A program made the position numbers and the translations under genes. Below the pieces are notes generated by a model. The model did not search any database and was not told the DNA's origin. It was given only the letters and a program-made list of their open reading frames with translations. 64,000 nucleotides of DNA, taken from Gammaproteobacteria bacterium. Lineage in GTDB: Bacteria; Pseudomonadota; Gammaproteobacteria; DSM-16500. Each line of letters starts with the position of its first letter. The stretch's first letter is position 1. Below are positions 26,544-34,454 of the stretch, piece after piece. The stretch spans positions 1-64,000 of the forward strand of contig JABDCN010000001.1 of assembly GCA_013288125.1 (NCBI GenBank). The letters are read 5' to 3'.

Positions 26544-27506
26544 ATGCCAGGAAATGAATTTAAACCAGCGTGGTGGCTGCCAAATTCTCATTTACAGACC
26601 TTGTGGCCGTCTGTCTTTCGTTCCCCGATAAAAGATTTGCCCCTCACACGAGAACGCCTAGAATTACCTGATCATGATTTTATTGATATTGATTGGATTT
26701 ATCCCGATCGTTCAGGGCCCATCGTTTTAGTGCTGCATGGGTTTGAGGGTTCTATTGAATCCCATTATGCAAAAGGAATGCTGCGTGCTGCTGTCGATAA
26801 GGGCTGGCGGGGTGTTTTTATGCATTTTCGGGGCTGTAGTGGTGAGCCTAATCGTTTACCGAGAGGCTATCATTCTGGTGATACGGGTGATCTTGCTTTT
26901 GTGGTTAATCATTTGCTTGAACGTCAACCTGAGGTGCCAATTGCTGCTATTGGGTATTCATTAGGCGGTAATATCTTACTGAAGTGGTTAGGTGAAACAG
27001 GCATGCAGAATCCGCTTAAAGTGGCGGCAGCGATTTCTGTTCCTTTTGATTTACACAGTGCATCAAAACGTATCCAACATGGATTTTCGCGATTTTATCA
27101 ATGGTATTTATTAAAATGTGCGCGCAGGCGTTTATTGACAAAATTTTCGCATATTCATTCTCCATTTGATGTTTCTTTATTGGCAGAAGTGCAAACCATA
27201 CGGGATTTTGATCATCATTACACTGTACCGGTCCATGGTTTTGGGAGCGTGGATGAATATTATACGGTGACCAGTTGCGGCCGATATTTGCGATCAATTA
27301 AAGTGCCAACGCTTATTGTGCATGCAAAAGACGATCCTTTTATGACGGAAGATATGATCCCGAGTGATGAAGATGTTTCTCCTTGTGTGAAATTAGAAAT
27401 TTCAGATAACGGCGGTCATGTGGGATTTGTTTCAGGTAAATATCCTTGGCGTCCGCAATATTGGTTAGAGGAACGTGTTCCTACGTTTTTGCAAGACTAT
27501 CTATGA
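26544..27506 (+). CDS. yheT: YheT-like alpha/beta hydrolase
   Basis: The 320-residue protein matches the UPF0017/YheT group: an N-terminal AWWLPNSHLQTLWPSVFR typical of the family, LVLHGFEGSIESHYAKG (oxyanion region), MHFRGCSGEPNR, and the nucleophile elbow IGYSLGGNILLKWLGE with Ser at about residue 143. The Asp and His of the triad fit AKDDPFM and NGGHVGF. Family members are esterase-like and physiologically poorly defined. The start has AAGGAAGG just upstream. The stop overlaps the next gene by four bases. Confidence 0.88.
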   Translation: MPGNEFKPAWWLPNSHLQTLWPSVFRSPIKDLPLTRERLELPDHDFIDIDWIYPDRSGPIVLVLHGFEGSIESHYAKGMLRAAVDKGWRGVFMHFRGCSGEPNRLPRGYHSGDTGDLAFVVNHLLERQPEVPIAAIGYSLGGNILLKWLGETGMQNPLKVAAAISVPFDLHSASKRIQHGFSRFYQWYLLKCARRRLLTKFSHIHSPFDVSLLAEVQTIRDFDHHYTVPVHGFGSVDEYYTVTSCGRYLRSIKVPTLIVHAKDDPFMTEDMIPSDEDVSPCVKLEISDNGGHVGFVSGKYPWRPQYWLEERVPTFLQDYL

Positions 27507-28249
27507 TTTTCATTTTCTTATTTTGTGTAGGTTTTGTTTCGGGCACTGTTGATGCGATTGCAGGTGGCGGTGGTTTAATTAGTTTACCTGTTTTATTAAG
27601 CATAGGCATTCCACCTCATCTTGCTTTGGGTACGAACAAATTACAAGGAACGATTGGTACCTTTATGGCGGCAGGCCGCTATTATCGTCATGGATTCATT
27701 TCTCTGAGTGCTGTCTATGAAGGCGTGTTTGCTGGATTGATAGGCGCTGCATTAGGTTCGATTGCGACACAATCTTTAAGTTCGCATTTTTTGCAATTGA
27801 TCTCGCCATTTTTACTTTTAGGTATTTTACTTTATACGCTTTTTTCTCCACATGGCAAAATGGAACAACAAGGGTTGCCGCGTATGCAAGCGCGGTGGTT
27901 TTATCTCATCTTTGGATTTGGTTTAGGGTTTTATGATGGTTTTTTTGGTCCTGGAACAGGATCATTTTGGGTTTTCGCCTTAACATTTTTTCTGGGCTAT
28001 AACCTGATTCAAGCAACGGCTTATACAAAAATTTTTAATTTGAATAGTAATCTGGTTGCAACCATTTGCTTCGCGATTGGCGGTAATATTGATTATCATT
28101 ATGCAATAACCATGGCATTAGGATCGTTTTTAGGCGGTCAAGTAGGCGCTAATCTTGCGGTTAAAAAAGGCGTAACATTGATTCGACCGGTTTTTCTTGG
28201 CATTGTCTCGTTAACCATAGCGAGTCTTATTTACAGGCAATTCTCATAA
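27503..28249 (+). CDS. TauE/SafE-family permease (YfcA-like)
   Basis: This is an integral membrane protein of 248 residues with about eight segments and the characteristic duplicated motif: GFVSGTVDAIAGGGGLISLP near the N-terminus and GFGLGFYDGFFGPGTGSFW in the second half. Family members move sulfite, sulfoacetate or other small organic anions. The ATG overlaps the yheT stop (ATGA), so the two are co-translated. A longer ORF starting at 27446 is rejected because it lies inside yheT. Confidence 0.88.
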   Translation: MIFIFLFCVGFVSGTVDAIAGGGGLISLPVLLSIGIPPHLALGTNKLQGTIGTFMAAGRYYRHGFISLSAVYEGVFAGLIGAALGSIATQSLSSHFLQLISPFLLLGILLYTLFSPHGKMEQQGLPRMQARWFYLIFGFGLGFYDGFFGPGTGSFWVFALTFFLGYNLIQATAYTKIFNLNSNLVATICFAIGGNIDYHYAITMALGSFLGGQVGANLAVKKGVTLIRPVFLGIVSLTIASLIYRQFS

Positions 28250-28359
28250 CCATTTGTTTTCATAATTAATAGTTAATTCACTGGGATAGATTTAATAATT
28301 CATCGGTTTCTTTATGTTACATTGGAACTGATGAGAGTATTTTAGTGGTTGCATGTGGA

Positions 28360-28447
28360 AACCGGCATTTAGATATCATAAAATCATTAGATTTTGGTGA
28401 GAAGCAAGGGAGTTGCTAGTGGAGTCGAAAATTTCTGAATGCCGGTT
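28360..28447 (+). promoter_or_regulatory. Structured leader upstream of the phosphoesterase gene
   Basis: AACCGGCATTTAGA (28360-28373) pairs with TCTGAATGCCGGTT (28434-28447) through 14 pairs including one G-U. Inside the 60-base loop are two further hairpins, AAAATC-atta-GATTTT and AGCAA-gggag-TTGCT. The closing arm covers an ATG at 28439 and ends seven bases before the chosen start. It could be a cis regulator, an sRNA or another palindromic element. The rest of the 200-base gap shows nothing further. Confidence 0.45.
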
Positions 28448-28453
28448 GACACA

Positions 28454-29617
28454 ATGAATAAATTGAAAATGAATAAGTTAAATAATTTATTTTTTCGTAA
28501 GTTGTTCTTTCGATATTTTTCACTTTTATTCCTCCTTGTTTCATTCAATGTGTTTGCAGCGCAAACGCAGTCTTTTTTAACATTAGCCGATATTCATTTT
28601 GATCCCTTTTTGTCATGCCATTCTCAACCTTGTCCTGTCATTGAAACATTAAGGCATTTGCCAGCGACAGAATGGCAGAGTGTATTACAAACGGCACAAC
28701 AAGGGTTTAAGCAGCAATATTGGCAAGATACTAGTTACCCTTTGCTTCACGCATCGTTAGATAATGCAAAACAAATTGCGGAAAAAGAGCATGTTAAATC
28801 CGTGCTTGTATTAGGCGATTTTATTGCTCATGAATTTAAAAGTCGTTATAGAAAATTTTCAACGGATAAACATTTAAAAAATTATTCTGATTTTGTCGAT
28901 AAAACGATGATGTTTTTGACGAATGAATTGCATGCTACTTTTCCATCATTAGATATTTATATGGTGGTTGGTAATAATGATTCTTCGCAAAATAATTATG
29001 TCACCGTGCCAGGCGGGATATTTTTCAAAAAAACAGCAGTGACATGGTCGTCGTTGATTCATGAAAAATCAAATCAAGATGTGATGAAACAGGCATTTTC
29101 AAGCTGTGGTTATTATGCATTAGATTTACCTGGTGAATCATTACGTTTAATTGTATTAAATACCAATCTTTTTTCTTATAAAGGCAAAGGAAGAAATCTT
29201 TCATCAGCTGCTGAAACGGAATTTGCATGGTTGAAATATGAATTAAGTTTAGCGAAAGCACATCATCAGCCTGTGATGATTGCCATGCATATTCCACCAA
29301 CAATTGATGTTTATCTCTTATCATCCATAAAACTTTTTACTTATATGCATTTATGGAAACAAATATATATCAAACAATTTCAAGCCTTACTTGATGAATA
29401 TTCAACAGAGATAATGGCTATTTATGCGGGTCATTTACACTCAGATTGGATACATTATTTATCGGTAGGGCAAAATAAACTCATCATGTCAGGTACAACG
29501 TCAATCAGTCCTGTGTTTGGTAATCACCCGGGGTTTAAAGTGTATTATTATTCACCTGAGACGAATCAATTTGTTGGTTCGACGAGTTATGTTTTGTCGT
29601 TAAGTGGTCGGATGTAA
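28454..29617 (+). CDS. Secreted calcineurin-like phosphoesterase, acid-sphingomyelinase-like
   Basis: The 387-residue protein has a hydrophobic N-terminal segment (LLFLLVSFNVFAA) reading as a signal peptide. The metallophosphoesterase ligands are in order: LADIHFDPF (D-x-H), LVLGDFIAHE (GD), VVGNNDSSQNN (GN-x-D), AMHIPPTID (His) and YAGHLHSDW (GH-x-H). The spacing and the CHSQPCP segment after D-x-H resemble eukaryotic acid sphingomyelinase-like phosphodiesterases. It may act on a phospholipid or nucleotide phosphodiester outside the cytosol. I choose the ATG at 28454 over that at 28439, which is buried in the leader stem. Confidence 0.82.
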   Translation: MNKLKMNKLNNLFFRKLFFRYFSLLFLLVSFNVFAAQTQSFLTLADIHFDPFLSCHSQPCPVIETLRHLPATEWQSVLQTAQQGFKQQYWQDTSYPLLHASLDNAKQIAEKEHVKSVLVLGDFIAHEFKSRYRKFSTDKHLKNYSDFVDKTMMFLTNELHATFPSLDIYMVVGNNDSSQNNYVTVPGGIFFKKTAVTWSSLIHEKSNQDVMKQAFSSCGYYALDLPGESLRLIVLNTNLFSYKGKGRNLSSAAETEFAWLKYELSLAKAHHQPVMIAMHIPPTIDVYLLSSIKLFTYMHLWKQIYIKQFQALLDEYSTEIMAIYAGHLHSDWIHYLSVGQNKLIMSGTTSISPVFGNHPGFKVYYYSPETNQFVGSTSYVLSLSGRM

Positions 29618-29621
29618 TGAG

Positions 29622-29770
29622 ATTCTTAACTTTTCTTTTTAATGGGGCCCCGTCGCTTCGGGTATCCCACCGTGCTCGCAAGCTGCGCGCGGTGGGAGCC
29701 CTCCCCCAGCTTACAACATGCTGGGGCAGGCTCTTTCGCTCCGCCCCATTAATAAAGAAAAGTTAAGAAT
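29622..29770. repeat. Palindromic repeat family D, copy 1
   Basis: The element starts and ends with copy-specific complementary arms (29622-29648 ATTCTTAACTTTTC... and 29743-29770). Inside is the family D body: GGGGCCCCGTCGCTTCGGG, GTATCCCACCG and a CCCCAGC/GCTGGGG hairpin, then TTTCGCTCCGCCCCATTAAT. It follows the phosphoesterase gene and precedes a glycosyltransferase promoter. Confidence 0.88.
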
Positions 29771-29784
29771 GGTGTTTTGTAGTG

Positions 29785-29793
29785 TGTTATAAT
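29785..29793 (+). promoter_or_regulatory. Extended -10 promoter for the gtrB-gtrA pair
   Basis: TGTTATAAT gives a perfect -10 hexamer preceded by TG at the extended -10 position. It lies about 30 bases before the ATG at 29825, just past the end of the family D repeat. No clear -35 box is visible. Confidence 0.5.
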
Positions 29794-29824
29794 TTACGTT
29801 ATTGTCATCATATTGAATATCATC

Positions 29825-30796
29825 ATGCCGCCAACCAAACGTCAAATAGCATTACAAAATAAACATGTTTATATTTCTTGTGTTGTGCCAGTCTTCAATG
29901 AAGAAGCAGTGATAACGACTTTTCTTCAATCATTACAAGAAAAATTACGTGAAATGACAGAGCGTTATGAAATCATTGTGATTGATGATGGTAGCCGCGA
30001 TCAAACAGTTGAAAAAATCAGAACATTATCTTCCGTCAATCCCGCGATTAAATTACTTGGATTATCTCGCAATTTTGGTAAAGAAATTGCACTAACAGCA
30101 GGGATAGAACACACTTCTGGAGATGTCACTATTTTAATGGATGCGGATTTTCAGCATCCGCTTGACTTACTTCCCATTTTTTTACAGCGTTGGGCAGAAG
30201 GGTATGACATGGTTTATGGTGTGCGTACCAATCGTGAATCTGAATCTTATTTCAAGCGCAATTTTGCGCGTTTATTTTATTGGCTCATGAAAAAAATGAC
30301 GAAGATTGATGTGCCAAAACATGCGGGTGATTTTCGTCTTTTAGATAAAAAAATTGTAGAAGCTTTACAGCAATTTCCTGAGCGTACTCGTTTCATGAAG
30401 GGTTTATATGCGTGGGTTGGTTATCAAAAAATTAGTGTACCCTTTGTTGTGCAAGATCGCGCAGCAGGAAAAAGTGCTTGGCGATTTTCAACTTTAACTG
30501 AATTAGCTATTACAGGTTTGACTTCTTTTTCAGATGTTCCTTTACGCGTGTGGGGTTGGATAGGTTTTTCTATTTCTTTGTTAGCTTTGATTTATGCAAT
30601 TTACATTGTGACAGTGACGTTATTATTTGGCGCAGATTTACCGGGTTTTCCTACTTTAATTGTAGCCATAATGTTTTTAGGCGGTATTCAATTATTATCT
30701 ATCGGTATTTTGGGTGAATATATTGCACGTATTTTTACTGAAGTAAAACAACGTCCACGTTATTTATTGCAAATCAAGGAAGGTTTTAATGAGTAA
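29825..30796 (+). CDS. GtrB/DPM1-like polyprenyl-phosphate glycosyltransferase
   Basis: This is a membrane GT2 enzyme that transfers a sugar to undecaprenyl phosphate. The catalytic domain has SCVVPVFNEEAVITTFL, EIIVIDDGSRDQT, GLSRNFGKEIALTAGIEH, the D-A-D metal site in ILMDADFQHPLDLLP and the family mark AGDFRLLDKK. Two C-terminal membrane segments follow (about residues 230-255 and 265-290). It overlaps gtrA by eight bases and together they would supply a lipid-linked sugar to a periplasmic transferase, possibly the convergent ArnT-like protein. Start ATG 29825 is preferred over TTG 29813. Confidence 0.9.
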   Translation: MPPTKRQIALQNKHVYISCVVPVFNEEAVITTFLQSLQEKLREMTERYEIIVIDDGSRDQTVEKIRTLSSVNPAIKLLGLSRNFGKEIALTAGIEHTSGDVTILMDADFQHPLDLLPIFLQRWAEGYDMVYGVRTNRESESYFKRNFARLFYWLMKKMTKIDVPKHAGDFRLLDKKIVEALQQFPERTRFMKGLYAWVGYQKISVPFVVQDRAAGKSAWRFSTLTELAITGLTSFSDVPLRVWGWIGFSISLLALIYAIYIVTVTLLFGADLPGFPTLIVAIMFLGGIQLLSIGILGEYIARIFTEVKQRPRYLLQIKEGFNE

Positions 30797-31247
30797 ATTT
30801 CGCCCCATTAGAAAAGTGTGGAATCGCTTTTTTATTGAGAATCGTTTTATTGATAATGGTTTAATTTCTCTATTTTTTCAGCTTTGTCGATTTGGTTTAG
30901 TCGGATTAACAGCTGCAGCTATTCATTTCAGTACAGTTGTGTTTTTAGTTCAAACATTTATGTTTCAACCCTTAGTAGCGAATATTATTGGTTTTATGCT
31001 GGCATTTAATTGTAGTTATTGGGGGCATAAGTTATGGACATTTCAAGATACGACATCTAGACATGCGATCGCATTGCCAAAATTGCTTACTGTTCAACTG
31101 ATGAATTTTGCGGCGAATGAAAGTTTATTTTCTATTTTTTTATGGATGAATTTGCCTTATACGCTCGCATTATTATTAGTGCTGACCATCTTACCCATCT
31201 TTACCTTTATCGCGAGTAAGTGGTGGGTTTTTCGCGTTGCTGAGTAA
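30789..31247 (+). CDS. GtrA-like membrane protein (lipid-linked sugar flippase candidate)
   Basis: The 152-residue protein has four membrane segments in the GtrA pattern, with CRFGLVGLTAAAIHFSTV at the first, NIIGFMLAFNCSYWGHKLWTF at the second and third, and LTILPIFTFIASKWWVF at the end. GtrA proteins are thought to flip polyprenyl-phosphate sugars across the inner membrane. AAGGAAGG precedes the ATG, which overlaps gtrB. The C-terminal 57 bases overlap the 3' end of the convergent ArnT-like gene. Confidence 0.88.
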   Translation: MSKFRPIRKVWNRFFIENRFIDNGLISLFFQLCRFGLVGLTAAAIHFSTVVFLVQTFMFQPLVANIIGFMLAFNCSYWGHKLWTFQDTTSRHAIALPKLLTVQLMNFAANESLFSIFLWMNLPYTLALLLVLTILPIFTFIASKWWVFRVAE

Positions 31248-32771
31248 ATAAATATCATTCGTCTGGCCAATCAGATTATAATCTAGATGACGTGCTGTGA
31301 AAGCGGCCAAATATTTTTTACTGACAAAGACATACATTTTTTTCTGGCTATGCCAACGTTTCCAAAATTCATTTTCTGAAATAAGCTTCTGTTGCGATGT
31401 CTGACTTGATCCTAACTCTCGCATCCAATTATCTTTGTTGGGAATATTTTTGTCTTGCCAATCAGCCGCAATGCTAATGCGTCTGCCAAGATATAAAGGA
31501 ACATCTTGGTAATAATTAAAATAGCTTGCCACTTCATCTTGCGGTTGAATCATTAATTTTAATTTTTCGACTAACGGTTTCGCAGAATCTTGATTGAGAT
31601 ATTTCGCGTTTTGTACGAGGGCTAAAAGAAACAGGACATTGATTGTGATGCAAATCAATAAAAAAGCTTGAGTGTAGCCACGATGTGATATCCAAGTATG
31701 AGTGAGATAACGCGCAGTGAGTAATGATAAAGCAGGAAAAATGGGTAAAATGTAAGTAATGATTTTTGAATGCGGAATGGAAAAGAAAACTAAAATAATC
31801 ACAATCCATAATAATAAAAATATTTCTATTTCTGTGCGTACTCGAATTAACGATTGAAATAAACAAATCGTCCAAGGAAAAAATCCAATTAAAATAATGG
31901 GGACATAAAACCAAAAAGGCGCTTGATTATTAAATTCAGCATGAGAGAGAAATCTGGTGACCTGTTGTGTGATAAAAAAATAATGTAAAAATTCGGGATT
32001 GGCTTTTTGTGCCAAAAAATACCAGGGAAAAATAATGGCAAAGCATAATAAGATACCACGAAAGAGATGAATGGATTTGATTAAACTAAGTTGACGAGTG
32101 AGCAGCATCCAACTACCTATAATGGCTATTGGAAAAACAATGCCAATTAATCCTTTAGTTAAAAAAGCAAGTGCAGCAAAAAAATAACCTGCGTATAAAA
32201 ATGAAAGTCGTATAGGTTTTTGATGGAGGGCAGTGATAAAACAACATAAGGCAGCGCTGACGAATACAGCTAATTCTAAATCTAAATTGGCATAGTGTGC
32301 GTTGCCAAAATACAAAGGTGAGGTGGCTAATAAGATGGCAGCAATCAACCCAGTACGACGATCGAATAATTGTCGTCCACAAATATAAGTGATGAGGCAG
32401 CCTAAAACGCTGCTTAAAACAGGGAATAAACGTAGCGCCCATTCTTTGATCCCAAATAAATGAATAGCAATGGTTTGCAGCCAGTAATATAAAATCGGCT
32501 TGTCTAAAAAAGGAATGCCATTAATACGTGGTGTGATGTAGTCACCGCTTGCAATCATTTCACGAGCAATTTCACTGTAACGACCTTCATCGGGTGTGAA
32601 AACGGGATAACTACCGAGCCAAAGCATGTAGAATATGAAGATGAATAGTGCTAAGGCAATCGCGTCAGTGACCCAATTTGTGTTGTGGGTGTTAATGGGC
32701 TTGACCCCGAGGGTCGGGTATCCCACCGAGCTCGCAAGCTGTGTTATTTTATTTTGTTTATATTGTGACAT
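31191..32771 (-). CDS. ArnT/PMT-like membrane glycosyltransferase with repeat-coded N-terminus
   Basis: The 526-residue GT-C protein has about a dozen membrane segments. The first periplasmic loop has PVFTPDEGRYSEIAREM, with the Asp-Glu catalytic pair of the ArnT/GT83 group, then PRINGIPFLDKPILYYWLQ. Such enzymes use undecaprenyl-linked sugars (e.g. L-Ara4N on lipid A), which fits the neighbouring gtrBA pair, but the sugar is unknown. Residues about 11-25 (QLASSVGYPTLGVKP) are encoded by a family D repeat fragment, and no later start exists before the first membrane segment, so this peptide is probably translated. The 3' end overlaps gtrA. Confidence 0.85.
   Translation of the reverse strand: MSQYKQNKITQLASSVGYPTLGVKPINTHNTNWVTDAIALALFIFIFYMLWLGSYPVFTPDEGRYSEIAREMIASGDYITPRINGIPFLDKPILYYWLQTIAIHLFGIKEWALRLFPVLSSVLGCLITYICGRQLFDRRTGLIAAILLATSPLYFGNAHYANLDLELAVFVSAALCCFITALHQKPIRLSFLYAGYFFAALAFLTKGLIGIVFPIAIIGSWMLLTRQLSLIKSIHLFRGILLCFAIIFPWYFLAQKANPEFLHYFFITQQVTRFLSHAEFNNQAPFWFYVPIILIGFFPWTICLFQSLIRVRTEIEIFLLLWIVIILVFFSIPHSKIITYILPIFPALSLLTARYLTHTWISHRGYTQAFLLICITINVLFLLALVQNAKYLNQDSAKPLVEKLKLMIQPQDEVASYFNYYQDVPLYLGRRISIAADWQDKNIPNKDNWMRELGSSQTSQQKLISENEFWKRWHSQKKMYVFVSKKYLAAFTARHLDYNLIGQTNDIYLLSNAKNPPLTRDKGKDG
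32698..32745. repeat. Partial family D repeat inside the ArnT-like coding sequence
   Basis: GGGTCGGGTATCCCACCG and GCTCGCAAGCTG match the left half of family D. The right half (CTCCGCCCCATTAAT) is missing here. The fragment encodes about 15 residues near the N-terminus of the ArnT-like protein on the minus strand. Confidence 0.75.
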
Positions 32772-32793
32772 ATTGTCTTTTAGGATTTCACCA

Positions 32794-32898
32794 GCAGTTC
32801 CCGCTAAAAGCGGGAACTGCTTCGTTAGTTTATATGCTGCGCAAAAGCAAAGCTTTTGCTTGCACCAAGAGGGGAGAATCGCGATTCTCCCCTCTTGG
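32794..32898. repeat. Three consecutive perfect palindromes
   Basis: Stem 1 is GCAGTTCCCGCT (32794-32805) with 32809-32820. Stem 2 is GCAAAAGC (32841-32848) with 32852-32859. Stem 3, 32865-32898, is a 34-base palindrome with no loop, its left half CCAAGAGGGGAGAATCG. All lie in the divergent gap between the ArnT-like gene and chbG. No promoter could be assigned beside them. Confidence 0.88.
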
Positions 32899-32946
32899 AT
32901 TACCCCATCGCGTAAGGATAGCGGAAATCGCTAAAATTTTACATAT

Positions 32947-33762
32947 ATGAAATGCATTGTACTGTGTGCAGATGATTATGGGCAAGCGCCTGCCATTTCG
33001 CAGGGAATTCTTGCTTTACTGCAACAAAATCGATTATCTGCCGTGACTTGCATGGTAAATTCCCCCTATTGGTCATTACACGCTGATTGGATCAAGCCTT
33101 TTACGGCGCAAGCCGACATAGGGTTGCATTTTAATTTGACTGAGGGACGGGCATTATCTGCTGCTTTCAAAGAAAAATATGGTACAAATTTTCCTCGATT
33201 ATCGACAGTATTACGCAGGGCATTTTTTCGCCAATGGGATGTAAGTGTGATTGAAAGCGAATGTCATGCGCAATTAGATACGTTTGAAGCAAAGTTGGGG
33301 TGTTTGCCCCGATTTATTGATGGACATCAGCATGTCCATCAATTCCCTGTTATTCGTGAGGCATGGGTTCGTGTTTATGAAAAGCGGCTGCATCAAACTG
33401 GCACTTATATGCGTTGGGTTGACCCTAAATTGAGTCGCATTGCCTTTATAAAAAAAATAGTGATTTACCTGATTGGATCAAAAGCCTGGGGACGTTTATT
33501 ACGTGAGCACGATATTCCACATAATACTTCTTTTTCGGGTATCTACGACTTTAATAAATCGATGGATTATGCTGATTTATTTAAAGTATTTTTGGATGAA
33601 GTGGGGGAGGATGGGTTGATTATGTGTCATCCGGGGTTTAAGGAAAATGATGAAGAAGATAAGATAAGGAAAGCAAGAGCAGATGAATATGCCTATTTTA
33701 GTAGCGAACAATTTATTCAGGATTGCACTGATCGAAATATTGTTTATAGGAATTTCCGCTAA
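32947..33762 (+). CDS. ChbG/HpnK (YdjC-like) carbohydrate deacetylase
   Basis: The 271-residue protein begins CIVLCADDYGQAPAISQGIL with the Asp-Asp metal motif, followed by DIGLHFNLTEGR (His) and FIDGHQHVHQFP (His-x-His), which are the zinc and catalytic residues of the YdjC/ChbG/HpnK family. Members remove acetyl groups from chitooligosaccharides or from hopanoid or lipid-linked GlcNAc. The position beside gtrBA and the ArnT-like gene suggests envelope glycan processing, which is an inference. No good ribosome-binding site precedes the ATG. Confidence 0.87.
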   Translation: MKCIVLCADDYGQAPAISQGILALLQQNRLSAVTCMVNSPYWSLHADWIKPFTAQADIGLHFNLTEGRALSAAFKEKYGTNFPRLSTVLRRAFFRQWDVSVIESECHAQLDTFEAKLGCLPRFIDGHQHVHQFPVIREAWVRVYEKRLHQTGTYMRWVDPKLSRIAFIKKIVIYLIGSKAWGRLLREHDIPHNTSFSGIYDFNKSMDYADLFKVFLDEVGEDGLIMCHPGFKENDEEDKIRKARADEYAYFSSEQFIQDCTDRNIVYRNFR

Positions 33763-33782
33763 AAACGTATAGGGTTCGTTTA

Positions 33783-33877
33783 ACCCGTTCCCCGTTCCCC
33801 GTTCCTCGTTCCCCGTTCCCCGTTCCCTGTTCCCCGTTCGTCCTGAGGGGCGCACGAAGTGCGCGTCTCGAAGGACA
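33783..33877. repeat. Heptamer tandem array and a GTCCTGAGG hairpin
   Basis: From about 33785 to 33838 the unit GTTCCCC is repeated about seven times with single-base variants (CTC, CCT). It runs into TTCGTCCTGAGG, the hairpin GCGCAC-gaa-GTGCGC, and CTCGAAGGAC, a separate palindromic repeat. Together they fill the gap after the ChbG-like gene. Confidence 0.85.
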
Positions 33878-33910
33878 TTGTATTGTTTAGCTTTTATTAT
33901 CTAAAAAATC

Positions 33911-33919
33911 TGTTATACT
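33911..33919 (+). promoter_or_regulatory. Extended -10 promoter of the cold-shock gene
   Basis: TGTTATACT is an extended -10 box with no good -35. Transcription from about 33926 would give a 5' untranslated leader of about 90 bases before the ATG at 34015, as is usual for csp mRNAs. Confidence 0.5.
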
Positions 33920-34014
33920 ATGGCATCATCAGTGTGTTCTGCCTCAAGGTTTTTCCCTCCGGTAAGCATCTCAGATGTAAGGTTATTTCGTTCAATTTAG
34001 TAAAGGTAAAAGTT

Positions 34015-34227
34015 ATGTCAGCACGTGAAAATGGAACCGTAAAATGGTTCAACAACAGTAAAGGTTATGGATTTATTCAAAGAGATCAAGGCGGTGATGT
34101 ATTTGTTCATTACAGAGCAATCCGCGGCGATGGCTACCGCACTTTAGAAGAAGGTATGCGAGTAGAATTTACTGTTACGCAAGGGCAAAAAGGTCTTCAA
34201 GCAGAAGATGTTTCTGTTGTTAAGTAA
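34015..34227 (+). CDS. Cold-shock domain protein (CspA family)
   Basis: A 70-residue single-domain RNA chaperone. RNP1 (KGYGFIQ) and RNP2 (VFVHYRAI) are intact, as is the opening [16 protein letters not shown]. It melts structured RNA and protects single strands. The in-frame extension back to 33859 includes the palindromic repeat and is not coding. A long leader and a strong terminator show a monocistronic gene. CspA, CspC, CspD and CspE cannot be told apart by sequence alone. Confidence 0.95.
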   Translation: MSARENGTVKWFNNSKGYGFIQRDQGGDVFVHYRAIRGDGYRTLEEGMRVEFTVTQGQKGLQAEDVSVVK

Positions 34228-34254
34228 CTGATAATTTAAATTTTTAAAAGAAAA

Positions 34255-34293
34255 TGGCCGGATGGGGTTTTTCCTCATGCTGGCCTTTTTTTC
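34255..34293 (+). terminator. Intrinsic terminator of the cold-shock gene
   Basis: GGCCGGATGGGG, a T-rich loop, CCTCATGCTGGCC and a run of seven T make a standard hairpin plus U-tract about 28 bases after the csp stop codon. Confidence 0.85.
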
Positions 34294-34340
34294 GAAAAAA
34301 ATAGTAAACATTCATGTGAGCTTATTATTTTAAGTGGATT

Positions 34341-34419
34341 GTCATCCTGAGCGTAGCGAAGGATCATTAAAATACCTCATAATATTTGCTGAGTGATCCT
34401 TCGCTACGCTCAGGATGAC
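34341..34419. repeat. Palindromic repeat family B, copy 3
   Basis: Core arms begin GTCATCCTGAGCGTAGCGAA at 34341 and close at 34419. The inner end is less perfect than in copies 1 and 4 (GGATCATT against GAGTGATCC). The flanks show no evident complementarity, unlike copies 1, 2 and 5. Confidence 0.88.
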
Positions 34420-34454
34420 AAGCGTATGAACTGTTACAAAAATGGAGCGCTCTT

